The position numbers were made by a program, and so were the translations under genes. Shown one piece after another: positions 7,831 through 14,807 of a stretch of DNA of 35,611 bases. Source of the stretch: an uncultured beta proteobacterium (lineage in GTDB: Bacteria > Pseudomonadota > Gammaproteobacteria > Burkholderiales > Burkholderiaceae_C); assembly GCA_903845935.1 (NCBI GenBank), contig CAIMZI010000018.1, forward strand, positions 1 to 35,611. Reading direction: 5' to 3'. Under the pieces are notes generated by a model that did not search any database, had not been told where the DNA came from, and was given only the letters and a program-made list of their open reading frames with translations. Every line of letters begins with the position of its first letter. The stretch's first letter is position 1.

Positions 7831-8880
7831 ATGGCAAACCGCCCCCAAGCAAACACAGTTTCCCGCCGCCCGTTTCTACGGATCGCAGCCGCCATCGCCC
7901 TTGCGGGTGCATCGCTCAGCGTTGCCCAAATCGCTCTGGCCCAACAGGCCGTCACCCTGCTCAACGTTTCTTATGACCCAACGCGTGAGCTGTACGTCGA
8001 CTACAACGCCGCCTTCACCAAATACTGGAAGGCCAAGACCGGTCAGGACGTGACCATCAAGCAAAGCCACGGAGGCTCAGGCAAGCAAGCTCGCTCGGTG
8101 ATTGACGGACTGGATGCTGACGTGGTCACGCTGGCCCTGGCCGGTGACATTGACGCGATCGTCAAGAATGGCGGCTGGCTGGCAAAGGACTGGCAAAAGA
8201 AGCTGCCGCACAACTCGGCGCCCTACACCAGCACCATCATCTTTGCGGTGCGCGAAGGCAACCCCAAGGGCATCAAGGACTGGGATGACCTGATCCGCGC
8301 CGACGTGAAAGTGATCACGCCCAACCCCAAGACCTCCGGTGGCGCGCGCTGGAACTACCTGGCGGCCTGGGAATTTGCCAAGCGCAAGTACGGCGGCGAC
8401 GCCAAAGCCAAGGAATTCATCGGCAAGCTCTACGCCAACGTGCCCGTGCTGGACACCGGTGCGCGCGGCTCCACCATCACCTTTGCCCAGCGCGGCCAGG
8501 GCGATGTGCTGATTGCCTGGGAGAACGAGGCGTATCTGCTGGAAAAGGAATTCGGCGCCAAGTTTGATGTGGTGGCGCCCCCCTTGAGCATCCTGGCCGA
8601 GCCACCCGTGGCAGTGGTCGACAAGAACGTGGATAAAAAGGGCACGCGTGTGGTGGCCGAGGAATACCTGAAGTACCTCTACACCGAAGAAGGCCAGGAC
8701 ATCGCCGGCAAGAACTTCTACCGCCCCGCCGTCTCTGAAAAAGCCAAGACCAAGTACGCCAAACAGTTCGCCAAGATCAAGCTCTTTACCATTGACGAAG
8801 CCTTTGGCGGCTGGGAAAAGGCCGACAAGGAACACTTTGCCGATGGCGGCAGCTTCGACCAGATCTACACAAAGAAATAA
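7831..8880 (+). CDS. sbp: Periplasmic sulfate-binding protein (second copy, Tat-like signal)
   Basis: A 349-residue paralogue of the protein at 3340, with the same family motifs: [53 protein letters not shown]. It should also deliver sulfate or a related oxyanion to CysTWA. The N-terminus differs from the first copy. It carries SRRPFLRI, close to the twin-arginine consensus S-R-R-x-F-L-K, before the hydrophobic core and a cleavage site after ALAQQA. Export through the Tat system is therefore possible. The ATG at 7831 has a well-placed GGAGTTG. The cysB-type gene starts 12 bp after its stop, so they are probably co-transcribed. Its ligand may differ from that of the first copy. Confidence 0.93.
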   Translation: MANRPQANTVSRRPFLRIAAAIALAGASLSVAQIALAQQAVTLLNVSYDPTRELYVDYNAAFTKYWKAKTGQDVTIKQSHGGSGKQARSVIDGLDADVVTLALAGDIDAIVKNGGWLAKDWQKKLPHNSAPYTSTIIFAVREGNPKGIKDWDDLIRADVKVITPNPKTSGGARWNYLAAWEFAKRKYGGDAKAKEFIGKLYANVPVLDTGARGSTITFAQRGQGDVLIAWENEAYLLEKEFGAKFDVVAPPLSILAEPPVAVVDKNVDKKGTRVVAEEYLKYLYTEEGQDIAGKNFYRPAVSEKAKTKYAKQFAKIKLFTIDEAFGGWEKADKEHFADGGSFDQIYTKK

Positions 8881-8892
8881 GCCCGGGTTCCA

Positions 8893-9822
8893 ATGAATTT
8901 TCAACAATTGCGCTCGGTGCGCGAAGCTGTACGCTGCAACTTCAACCTGACGGAGGTGGCAAACATGCTGTTCACCTCCCAGCCAGGAGTGAGCCGGCAA
9001 ATCCGCGAACTTGAAGACGAGTTGGGCGTAGAAATCTTTGTCCGGGCCGGCAAGCGCCTCACCGGATTGACGCCTCCTGGCGCGGCGCTGCTGCCGATTG
9101 TGGAACGCCTGCTGCTGGACGCAGAAAACCTTAAGCGGGCGGGCAATGACTTCACGGCGCAAATGGAGGGTCAGCTGAGCGTGGCCGCCACCCACTCGCA
9201 GGCGCGCTACGCACTGCCGCAAGTGGTGAAGGAGTTTCGCGACAAGTTCCCTAAGGTCACCCTGCACCTGCACCAGGGCTCACCCAAGCAAGTAGCTGCC
9301 ATGTTGATTTCCGGTGAGGCCGATATCGGTGTGGCCACCGAGGCGCTGGGTGATTACAACCAACTCATCACGCTGCCCTGCTACCGCTGGACGCATAGCG
9401 TGATCGTGCCACCCGGCCATCCGCTATTGCAAGAAACCGGGCCGGCAACTTTGCAGCAACTCACGCGCTACCCCATCATCACTTACGAGGTGGGTTACAC
9501 CGGACGCTCGCATATTGACGATGCCTTCCACGCCGAAGGCCTTCATCCAAACGTCGTGCTGACTGCCATGGATGCCGACGTCATCAAGACCTATGTGGAA
9601 CTCGGCATGGGCGTGGGCATCGTGGCCTCCATTGCCTTGGACGAAGAGCGTGACCGCAATCTGTCCATCTTGGATGCAGGCCACTTGTTTGCAGTCAACG
9701 TCACGCGCTTGGGCCTGCGCAAGGGCGCCTGGCTGCGTGGCTACGCCTACAGCTTTGTGGAATTATTTGCCCCCACGCTGACACGGGATGTGGTGGCGGC
9801 AGCGTTTGCTGAAGGCGCCTGA
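8893..9822 (+). CDS. cysB: CysB-type LysR transcriptional regulator of sulfur assimilation
   Basis: DNA-binding activator of sulfate transport and cysteine biosynthesis genes, normally responding to O- or N-acetylserine. The 309-residue protein has an N-terminal winged helix-turn-helix (MNFQQLRSVREA, then NLTEVANMLFTSQPGVSRQI, about residues 18-40) that is nearly the textbook CysB/Cbl sequence. A LysR substrate-binding domain follows (QARYALPQVVKEF, ISGEADIGVATEA). It lies 12 bp after sbp and so is co-transcribed with a likely target gene. An inverted-repeat hairpin follows the stop. Whether it is a CysB or Cbl orthologue cannot be settled by eye. Its inducer would be made by serine acetyltransferase, the gene that is truncated at 11136. 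Confidence 0.93.
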   Translation: MNFQQLRSVREAVRCNFNLTEVANMLFTSQPGVSRQIRELEDELGVEIFVRAGKRLTGLTPPGAALLPIVERLLLDAENLKRAGNDFTAQMEGQLSVAATHSQARYALPQVVKEFRDKFPKVTLHLHQGSPKQVAAMLISGEADIGVATEALGDYNQLITLPCYRWTHSVIVPPGHPLLQETGPATLQQLTRYPIITYEVGYTGRSHIDDAFHAEGLHPNVVLTAMDADVIKTYVELGMGVGIVASIALDEERDRNLSILDAGHLFAVNVTRLGLRKGAWLRGYAYSFVELFAPTLTRDVVAAAFAEGA

Positions 9823-9828
9823 AAAGTT

Positions 9829-9858
9829 GAGAGGCTGGATCGAAAGTCCCAGCCTCTC
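9829..9858 (+). terminator. Hairpin after cysB
   Basis: GAGAGGCTGG and CCAGCCTCTC form a perfect 10-bp stem with a 10-base loop, starting 6 bases after the cysB stop. The following bases (CTGCTTAAG) contain only a short T run, so termination may be partial. Confidence 0.7.
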
Positions 9859-9965
9859 CTGCTTAAGCGCTAGGTAATTTGGAACCACGTTTTCCTTCGT
9901 TCCACTGCTGCATGCAGCCCGACAGAATGAATCCAACGCACCCAAAGTGCAAGGAGGAATTCACC

Positions 9966-10139
9966 ATGTCAAACACACCACACACACCCGTCCACATTCC
10001 TAAGGAATGGACAGACCCCACGGATTACAACCCGTTTGACGAGGTCGAAGTCCTGCCGGGCCTGGGTATCGCGGTCTTGTGGGTGGTGCTGTCCTATGTG
10101 TTTGTGCACCTGATGCTGTTGCCGGTGCATGCGGTCTGA
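9966..10139 (+). CDS. Small one-helix membrane protein, 57 residues, function unknown
   Basis: I do not recognise this protein. It has a strong ribosome binding site (AAGGAGG, 8 bases before the ATG), which supports real translation. The N-terminal half is polar and proline-rich (HIPKEWTDPTDYNPFDEVE). The C-terminal half is one hydrophobic helix, about residues 31-52, ending LLPVHAV. That gives a single-pass inner-membrane protein, probably with the short tail outside. No cysteine is present. It sits between the cysB terminator and a rhodanese gene, in a block devoted to sulfur. A 12-bp palindrome (GCTGCATGCAGC, 9907-9918) lies in its leader. It could be a small subunit or modulator of a membrane complex, but that is only a guess. 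Confidence 0.7.
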   Translation: MSNTPHTPVHIPKEWTDPTDYNPFDEVEVLPGLGIAVLWVVLSYVFVHLMLLPVHAV

Positions 10140-10154
10140 CGCGTGAGTTCAAAT

Positions 10155-10430
10155 ATCTTTACGCCCATCACTGACGCGGTACAGCCAGGCTTTTCACAAC
10201 TGGACGGCCAAATCGGGATTCCTTGAGATGGCGGCACCACCAACTTAGGCGGCCCACCGGCATACACCATCGGTAGCGACCATCATGTGAGCCTGCCCAT
10301 ACTGCGCGCATTCGGCAAGAACGGCTCCGTCGGCATGGTGAACTTTGATGCCCGCACCGACACCTGAAGCCAGGTACAAAGCATCGGCGCGATCGACATC
10401 GACGAGATCCACCACATGGGACTTCAGTTT
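10155..10430 (+). pseudogene. Remnant of a ureohydrolase (agmatinase/arginase family) gene
   Basis: Reading one plus-strand frame through two stop codons gives fragments that look like the ureohydrolase family: FTPITDAVQ, then IGIP-stop-DGGTTN (family IGVPLDxGTTNRPG), then YTIGSDHHVSLPILRAF (family TIGGDHS-LPILRA), then VGMVNFDARTDT followed by a stop (family VHFDAHTDT), then AIDIDEIHHMG. Two metal-binding positions are visibly altered (GGDH to GSDH, FDAH to FDAR). The segments between are much too close together, so several pieces have been deleted. It is a decayed gene with no product. The family call rests on short motifs. The rest of the 10140-10652 gap holds one hairpin and no intact gene. 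Confidence 0.6.
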
Positions 10431-10503
10431 TTCCTTGTCCACGCGTCTATTGAATTACTGGCGGGTGTCATGAAAGGTAAAGCACTGAGGCATCCATTCT
10501 TAT

Positions 10504-10534
10504 TTCAAGGAGTGTGCGCTGTGCTCCTTTTGAA
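10504..10534. promoter_or_regulatory. Hairpin upstream of the rhodanese gene
   Basis: TTCAAGGAG and CTCCTTTTGAA pair with a 2-base bulge and an 11-base loop. It lies about 120 bp before the rhodanese start. Its role is unclear; it could terminate upstream transcripts or structure the leader. Confidence 0.3.
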
Positions 10535-10652
10535 TATTCGTTTTTCGAGTAAGCAAGGGCAGTTTCAGTCGTTTGGTTTTGATGGATAGCTGCTTACGCT
10601 TACGGCACATCACCGCTTTTTCACCTTTCAAAAAATCCATAGGAAATTCACC

Positions 10653-11120
10653 ATGGCTAACGCAGCTGAAACCACCGCCTTGCCAGACGCGCTCGAAGTA
10701 ATTCGCGCCGTCGCCCTTTCCACCGGCCTGCCTTACGCAGGCGCGGTTCCACCGCAACTGGCTTGGGAACTGTGCTCGGCTGGAGAGGTAGTGCTGGTGG
10801 ATGTACGCACGACCGAGGAGCGCAAGTTCGTCGGCCATGTGCCCGGCAGCCAGCATGTGGCCTGGGCCACCGGAACGGCCCTCACACGCAATCCGCGCTT
10901 TGTGCGCGAGTTGGAAGTGAAAGTGGGCAAGCAGTCCACCATTCTTTTGCTGTGCCGCAGCGGCAAGCGCTCGGCACTCGCAGCACAGGCAGCAGCCACG
11001 GCCGGCTTCACCCGTGTGTTCAACATCCTTGAAGGCTTTGAGGGTGAGATTGACGCCAGCAAGCAGCGCGGCAGCAAGGACGGCTGGCGCTTTCACCAAC
11101 TGCCCTGGGTGCAGGACTGA
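10653..11120 (+). CDS. Rhodanese-domain sulfurtransferase
   Basis: Single-domain rhodanese of 155 residues, with no signal peptide, so cytoplasmic. The active-site loop is CRSGKRS with the catalytic cysteine at about residue 101. The domain also has VVLVDVRTTEE (about 46-57) and the GHVPGSQHV motif. Such proteins carry a persulfide on the cysteine and pass sulfur to thiol acceptors. The start at 10653 has a GGAAA-like sequence upstream and lies in a good context (ACCATGGC). It is followed 15 bp later by the truncated serine acetyltransferase gene, so the two belong to one transcript. A role in sulfite or thiosulfate handling next to sulfate uptake is likely, but the donor and acceptor are unknown. 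Confidence 0.9.
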   Translation: MANAAETTALPDALEVIRAVALSTGLPYAGAVPPQLAWELCSAGEVVLVDVRTTEERKFVGHVPGSQHVAWATGTALTRNPRFVRELEVKVGKQSTILLLCRSGKRSALAAQAAATAGFTRVFNILEGFEGEIDASKQRGSKDGWRFHQLPWVQD

Positions 11121-11135
11121 ACCGACAAGCAAGCT

Positions 11136-12074
11136 ATGGCAACTGGATACAACAAGACAAACATACGAACGGGTGAGCCGCTGTTTGATCTGGAGAACGT
11201 CGTTGGCCAACTCGCTGCGGTGCGACAGGAATGGCGCGCCGCGCAACAGCGCTCCAATGAACCCGGCGGGCGCGAACTACCCTCGCGCGACGCGCTGGCC
11301 GACATCCTGCGTGGCCTCAAGGGCGTGCTGTTTCCCATGCGTCTGGGTCCGACCGACCTGCGCCAAGAAAGCGAAGACTTCTATGTAGGCCACACCTTGG
11401 GTGCCGTGTTGCATGCGCTGCATGCGCAGGTGCGGCTGGAATTGCACTACACCGCGCGCCACCAGGACGCAGTGGACAACGCGGGACTGGACGCCCAGGC
11501 CCTGACCATCACGCGCGACTTTGCCGGCGCGCTGCCCGGCATCCGCCGCCTGCTCGACAGCGATGTGGTGGCAGCCTTTGAAGGCGACCCGGCTGCCCGC
11601 AGTGTGGACGAAGTGCTGCTGTGCTACCCCGGCATCCTGGCCATGATTTACCACCGCGTGGCGCATCGCCTGTACCAGTCGGGCGTGCCGCTCTTGGCGC
11701 GCATTGCGGCCGAGTTGGCGCATGCCGAGACCGGTATCGACATCCACCCCGGCGCCACCATCGGACCAGGCTTCTTTATCGACCACGGCACGGGTGTCGT
11801 GATTGGTGAGACCGCAGTGATTGGCGAGCGCGTGCGCCTGTACCAGGCCGTGACCCTGGGCAAGCAAAAACGGTGTAACCGAAGGCACCGCCTCCGCAAA
11901 AGCAAGTTCACGGCGTGGTGTTGCGCTTTCAGCGCAAGGGCTGTCCAAACGTTACGGCAAGCGCACTGTGCTGGACCGCGCGCAACTACAGATACAGCCT
12001 GGCGAATTTGTCGCCATCGTAGGTCGCAGTGGTTGCGGCAAAAGCACCCTGTTGCGCTTGGTTGCAGGGCTTGA
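11136..12074 (+). pseudogene. epsC: Serine O-acetyltransferase, C-terminally truncated and joined to ssuB
   Basis: Intact family members acetylate serine to O-acetylserine, the direct precursor of cysteine and the source of the CysB inducer. Residues 1-242 match the EpsC/CysE type: the all-helical N-terminal domain, then left-handed beta-helix repeats with [29 protein letters not shown] and YQAVTLG. At that point (base 11861) the match stops. The missing part would carry the GDRHP/RHP histidine loop and most acetyl-CoA-binding coils. The remaining frame is read from inside the ssuB-like gene and gives a meaningless tail ending at 12074. The product is almost certainly inactive. I infer a deletion between epsC and the start of ssuB; an assembly error could give the same picture. 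Confidence 0.8.
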
Positions 12075-12702
12075 AGCTGCCACGGCCGGCACCCTGCAGA
12101 TTGACCAGCGCCCGGTTGACGGCCTGCGTCCGGACACCCGCATCATGTTTCAGGATGCGCGCCTTTTGCCCTGGAAGCGCGTGATCGACAACGTTGCCCT
12201 CGGGCTAGCACAATCTGACCACGCTGAAGCAGCCAAAGTGCTCGACCAGGTCGGCTTGGCCGACCGCGGCAACGAGTGGCCGGCACGTCTGTCGGGCGGG
12301 CAACGCCAACGTGTGGCCTTGGCACGCGCTCTTGTGCACCAGCCGGATTTACTGCTGCTGGATGAACCTCTGGGTGCGTTGGATGCGCTAACCCGCATCG
12401 AGATGCACGGCCTGATCGAAAGCCTTTGGCTACGTCACGGCTTTACGGCCTTGCTGGTAACCCACGATGTGCAGGAGGCGGTGGCTCTGGCCGACCGCGT
12501 GGTACTGATTGAAGACGGCGTCATTGCGCTGAACTTGCCCATCGATCTGCCACGACCGCGCCATCGTGGCGACCCGCGTTTTGCGGCGCTAGAAGAGCGC
12601 CTGCTGGACCGCGTGCTGCAGCGGCCTTCCAAAGACGAACCACAAATCCCGGCTCCGGACTGGCTGGGCACCTCCGCCCAAGGCCTGCGCTGGGCAATCT
12701 AA
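11968..12702 (+). CDS. ssuB: SsuB-type aliphatic sulfonate ABC transporter ATPase, native start lost
   Basis: ATPase of a sulfonate/taurine-type importer. The ABC motifs are complete: Walker [11 protein letters not shown]-loop [13 protein letters not shown] (the DARLLPW block is typical of SsuB/TauB), signature LSGGQRQRV, Walker [15 protein letters not shown], and H-loop LVTHDVQEA. The coding frame clearly continues upstream of 11968 ([13 protein letters not shown] and further), as in other SsuB proteins. No ATG, GTG or TTG is found in that frame between an in-frame TGA near 11850 and the GTG at 11968. The normal start codon has been lost at the epsC junction. If translated from 11968, the protein lacks the first beta strand. 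No permease (SsuC), binding protein (SsuA) or monooxygenase (SsuD) gene is nearby. Confidence 0.8.
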   Translation: MLDRAQLQIQPGEFVAIVGRSGCGKSTLLRLVAGLEAATAGTLQIDQRPVDGLRPDTRIMFQDARLLPWKRVIDNVALGLAQSDHAEAAKVLDQVGLADRGNEWPARLSGGQRQRVALARALVHQPDLLLLDEPLGALDALTRIEMHGLIESLWLRHGFTALLVTHDVQEAVALADRVVLIEDGVIALNLPIDLPRPRHRGDPRFAALEERLLDRVLQRPSKDEPQIPAPDWLGTSAQGLRWAI

Positions 12703-12731
12703 TTTTCAAACGGACTTTCAAGGAGAACCCC

Positions 12732-12947
12732 ATGTCCATTCAAGCCATCAACGTACGCAACCAATTCCGCGGCAAGATCCGTGAAATCATCCGGGGGGAC
12801 GTGGTCTCCGAGGTCGATGTAGAAACGCCCTGGGGCATCGTCACCTCAGTCATCACCACACGTTCAGTCAACGACCTGCAATTGGTGGTAGGCTCCGACG
12901 TAGTGGCACTGGTGAAGTCCACTGAAGTATCCATAGCAAAGCTTTGA
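12732..12947 (+). CDS. Small TOBE/Mop-domain protein
   Basis: A 71-residue single TOBE (molybdopterin-binding-like, Mop) domain: MSIQAINVRNQFRGKI, then VDVETPWGIVTSVITTRSV, GSDVVALVKSTEVSI. Single-domain Mop proteins bind molybdate or related oxyanions as oligomers; some are found at the end of sulfonate (ssu) operons. The ribosome binding site AAGGAG is well placed. It starts 29 bp after ssuB and is likely co-transcribed with it. Here it may bind an oxyanion in the cytoplasm or only be a leftover of the lost sulfonate locus. No molybdenum genes are nearby. Confidence 0.88.
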   Translation: MSIQAINVRNQFRGKIREIIRGDVVSEVDVETPWGIVTSVITTRSVNDLQLVVGSDVVALVKSTEVSIAKL

Positions 12948-13037
12948 GTCCTGTAGGACCATTTCGGCAGCAGAACAACTCGCCGATTGGTCCACACCGG
13001 GGAGATTAGTCGAGTCATTGAATACCACTGGGGTTGA

Positions 13038-13307
13038 AAAAATGGCGAACGCATCTTATGCGGGTGGCCTGCCATTGCTCCCGCAGGTGGCGATGAAGCA
13101 CGCGTCTATGCCATTGACCGATCACACAAGCGATCAGATCTTGCGACCGTACCTAGTTCGCGACCCGACCAAGTTGTCCATACAGCCAATGGCTGCTGGC
13201 GAGAATTCGATGGCAGCCAAATCGAAAAACTTTCATTCGCTGACGAACGGCCGTTTCCAATAATTCAAGGGTTGGTTATGGCCGGTATGGAGAAGAAAAA
13301 TTACTAA
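13038..13307 (+). other. Unidentified decayed coding-like stretch in the 12948-13415 gap
   Basis: This 468-bp gap holds no convincing gene. One plus-strand frame is open for 90 codons after a TGA at 13035-13037 and also open for about 26 codons before it (from 12957). Its translation looks protein-like (for example ARVYAIDRSHKRSDL, GCWREFDGSQIEKLSF) and ends at a TAA at 13305. There is no plausible start codon near its beginning and I recognise no family. An 81-codon frame at 13018-13263 overlaps it in another phase and is no better. I read this as a remnant of a gene, or as chance. Confidence 0.25.
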
Positions 13308-13415
13308 CCAGTCTGCGTTTTGAGTCTTGAAGAACTGGGTTTGGTGGAAGACGGCTTCCGCGGCGAAACAGAAGTAGTTTCAATCCATACCCGAAAATTG
13401 CCAGTTGCCCTGACC

Positions 13416-13733
13416 CTATATCGTCGCGAGGCGCTGCACCATGTCTGGAAACTGAGCCACCATGCGAATCAGCAGTGCAGCCTGCGCGTTGGGCTTGGCG
13501 CGACCTTGCTCCCAGTTTTCAAGCGTTCGCGCATTGGTGCGCAGGTAGTGTGCAAACACCGGACGCGACAAGTGCAATTGTTCGCGCACTTGAACTACCT
13601 CTTGTGGCGACAGCAACGGCGCAGGCTTGTTTTTAGCCTTGAAAGTGCGCAGCGTGAGCTTGCCCGCACGCTCGGACTTTAATGCATCAAACCCCTCTGT
13701 CAGTTCAGCAAAAATATCGCGCTTATTGGTCAT
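13416..13733 (-). CDS. HigA/NadS-type helix-turn-helix antitoxin
   Basis: A 105-residue protein with a C-terminal Xre/HigA-like helix-turn-helix: LSPQEVVQVREQLHLS, then RPVFAHYLRTNARTLENWEQG, then PNAQAALLIRMV. The N-terminal part (MTNKRDIFAELTEGFDALKS) is the usual start of the NadS/HigA-type antitoxins paired with RelE/HigB toxins. It normally neutralises the toxin and represses the shared promoter. The start at 13733 is chosen over 13745 because it matches the family and overlaps the original toxin stop by 11 bases, as usual for toxin-first pairs. The gene itself shows no damage, although its toxin partner is broken. Confidence 0.85.
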   Translation of the reverse strand: MTNKRDIFAELTEGFDALKSERAGKLTLRTFKAKNKPAPLLSPQEVVQVREQLHLSRPVFAHYLRTNARTLENWEQGRAKPNAQAALLIRMVAQFPDMVQRLATI

Positions 13734-14063
13734 CACGTTCTCCATTTTTCGGCTGGCGGTTTTCTAATTTAGTTTTCAAAAGTTGTTTGAGCACTTTGCG
13801 CTGTGCCGGAGCTAGGTCGTCAGCTTGGTCTTTGTCATAGACAGTAAAGAGCCAAAATTGGTCACCACCAGACCACCACGCTTTCCCTTACCGCGATGCG
13901 GATCGGCTTGACGCAGCTTGCGTAAACCGCCCGTGCCCTCGATGACAGCGCCTGCCGTCGGGGTGTCCATCAACTCAAGTTGCAATAGCCTATAGGCATC
14001 GTCATCCATGTAGTCTTTGCGCGTTCGTGCGAACGGTGGCAGTTCAACAAATGTGGCTTGCAT
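13723..14063 (-). pseudogene. RelE/HigB-family toxin, inactivated by a frameshifting internal deletion
   Basis: An intact member would be an mRNA interferase acting at the ribosome. The first part is normal (MQATFVELPPFARTRKDY, LLQLELMDTP, GTGGLRKLRQADPHRGKGKRGGL). After GGL, near base 13868, the frame goes wrong and stops at 13812. The sequence downstream in another frame resumes the family exactly: DQFWLFTVYDKDQADDLAPAQRK, then KLENRQPKNG, stopping at 13723 inside the antitoxin start. The segment lost at the join would hold the conserved aromatic (YYW) strand. The original gene therefore spanned 14063 to 13723, and the present product is truncated and probably harmless. Confidence 0.82.
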
Positions 14064-14070
14064 GAATTTA

Positions 14071-14099
14071 AGTATACGCTACTTGCGTACCATTTGTAA
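14071..14099 (-). promoter_or_regulatory. Promoter and overlapping dyad of the toxin-antitoxin operon
   Basis: On the minus strand TTACAA (14099-14094), 17 bases, TATACT (14076-14071) form a near-consensus sigma-70 promoter. The toxin ATG is at 14063, only seven bases after the -10 box, so the transcript would start at or next to the start codon (leaderless). An imperfect dyad, GTACGC against GCGTATAC (14072-14090), covers the -10 and spacer, as expected for an autoregulated pair. The gap 14100-14360 beyond it shows no gene. Confidence 0.55.
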
Positions 14100-14360
14100 G
14101 CGCACGGACTGAGGATCAACCGACCTGGACCGGCCCCGTGAATGACGGTTCCGCGGCACTGCAGGCTCACGCTTTTCTGCGTTGCTGAAATTCAATTTGC
14201 CTGTCGGTAACAACGAACAACCGCGCTCAGGCTCCCTCTACACGCGATTCCAGACCGCCGCTTACAGGGCAACAACGCGCTTGGCCTCCCCTCGACGCAT
14301 CTGAGGGTGAAAAAAATATTGAATGACTTTCAGCAGTGCTCGTGTCAGCCGCGCGCAGCT

Positions 14361-14807
14361 TCAGTAGGGGTTTGTAAATCCCAGCCGCGCCATGATTTCG
14401 GTCTCGCGCAACTCCATCACTTGGGCATCCTCGTCCAGCTCGTGGTCCCAGCCCTGGGCGTGCAGCGTGCCATGCACGATCAGATGCGCGTAATGCTCCT
14501 GCAGCGTCTTGCCCTGCTCCTTGGCCTCTTTCGCCACTACCGGCGCGCACAGCACCAGATCGGCTGCGACCAACGGCTCTTGGGTGTAGTCAAAGGTCAG
14601 CACATTGGTGGCGTAGTCCTTCTTGCGGAAGTCGCGGTTCAGGGCCTGGCCTTCGTCAGCGTCCACAATACGCACGGTGATTTCGGCGTCGGACGCCAGT
14701 GCATGGCGAATCCAGCGTGTCACTTTATGACGGGGCAGGGCGCTGCGGTGGCGGTCCGCGTATTTGATGGGCCCGAATTGCAGGGACAGAGACAGTTTAG
14801 ACAGCAT
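14361..14807 (-). CDS. ybeY: Endoribonuclease YbeY (rRNA maturation and ribosome quality control)
   Basis: A 148-residue zinc-dependent RNase involved in 16S rRNA 3' maturation and late ribosome quality control. The metal-binding motif H-x3-H-x5-H is present as HGTLHAQGWDH, with histidines at about residues 112, 116 and 122. The preceding RKKDYATNVLTFDY block is also typical. The start at 14807 ([12 protein letters not shown]) overlaps the phoH 3' end by 11 bases; the open frame upstream of it lies inside phoH. Co-transcription with phoH is the standard arrangement. The corC and lnt genes that often follow in this order are not here; the gap to the toxin-antitoxin pair follows instead. Confidence 0.95.
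   Translation of the reverse strand: MLSKLSLSLQFGPIKYADRHRSALPRHKVTRWIRHALASDAEITVRIVDADEGQALNRDFRKKDYATNVLTFDYTQEPLVAADLVLCAPVVAKEAKEQGKTLQEHYAHLIVHGTLHAQGWDHELDEDAQVMELRETEIMARLGFTNPY

Noticed and set aside
8077..9273. A 398-codon minus-strand frame spanning sbp and cysB
   Set aside because: It is an antisense shadow produced by GC-rich codon use; it crosses two genes with clear families on the plus strand and has a composition rich in His/Gly/Val typical of such shadows.
9907..9918. 12-bp palindrome GCTGCATGCAGC in the leader of the 57-residue protein
   Set aside because: Too short and GC-balanced to be more than chance without a second copy or a known binder.
10245..10442. A 65-codon minus-strand frame with a segment (RADALYLASGVGAG) faintly like a PIN-domain toxin
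   Set aside because: It is the antisense of the ureohydrolase relic, starts at a GTG without a ribosome binding site, and lacks the acidic residues of a PIN domain.
10470..10589. A 39-codon plus-strand frame beginning MKGKALRHP, a possible leader peptide for the rhodanese gene
   Set aside because: It has no ribosome binding site and simply continues the frame of the ureohydrolase relic; it has only one cysteine and no attenuator-like structure was convincing.
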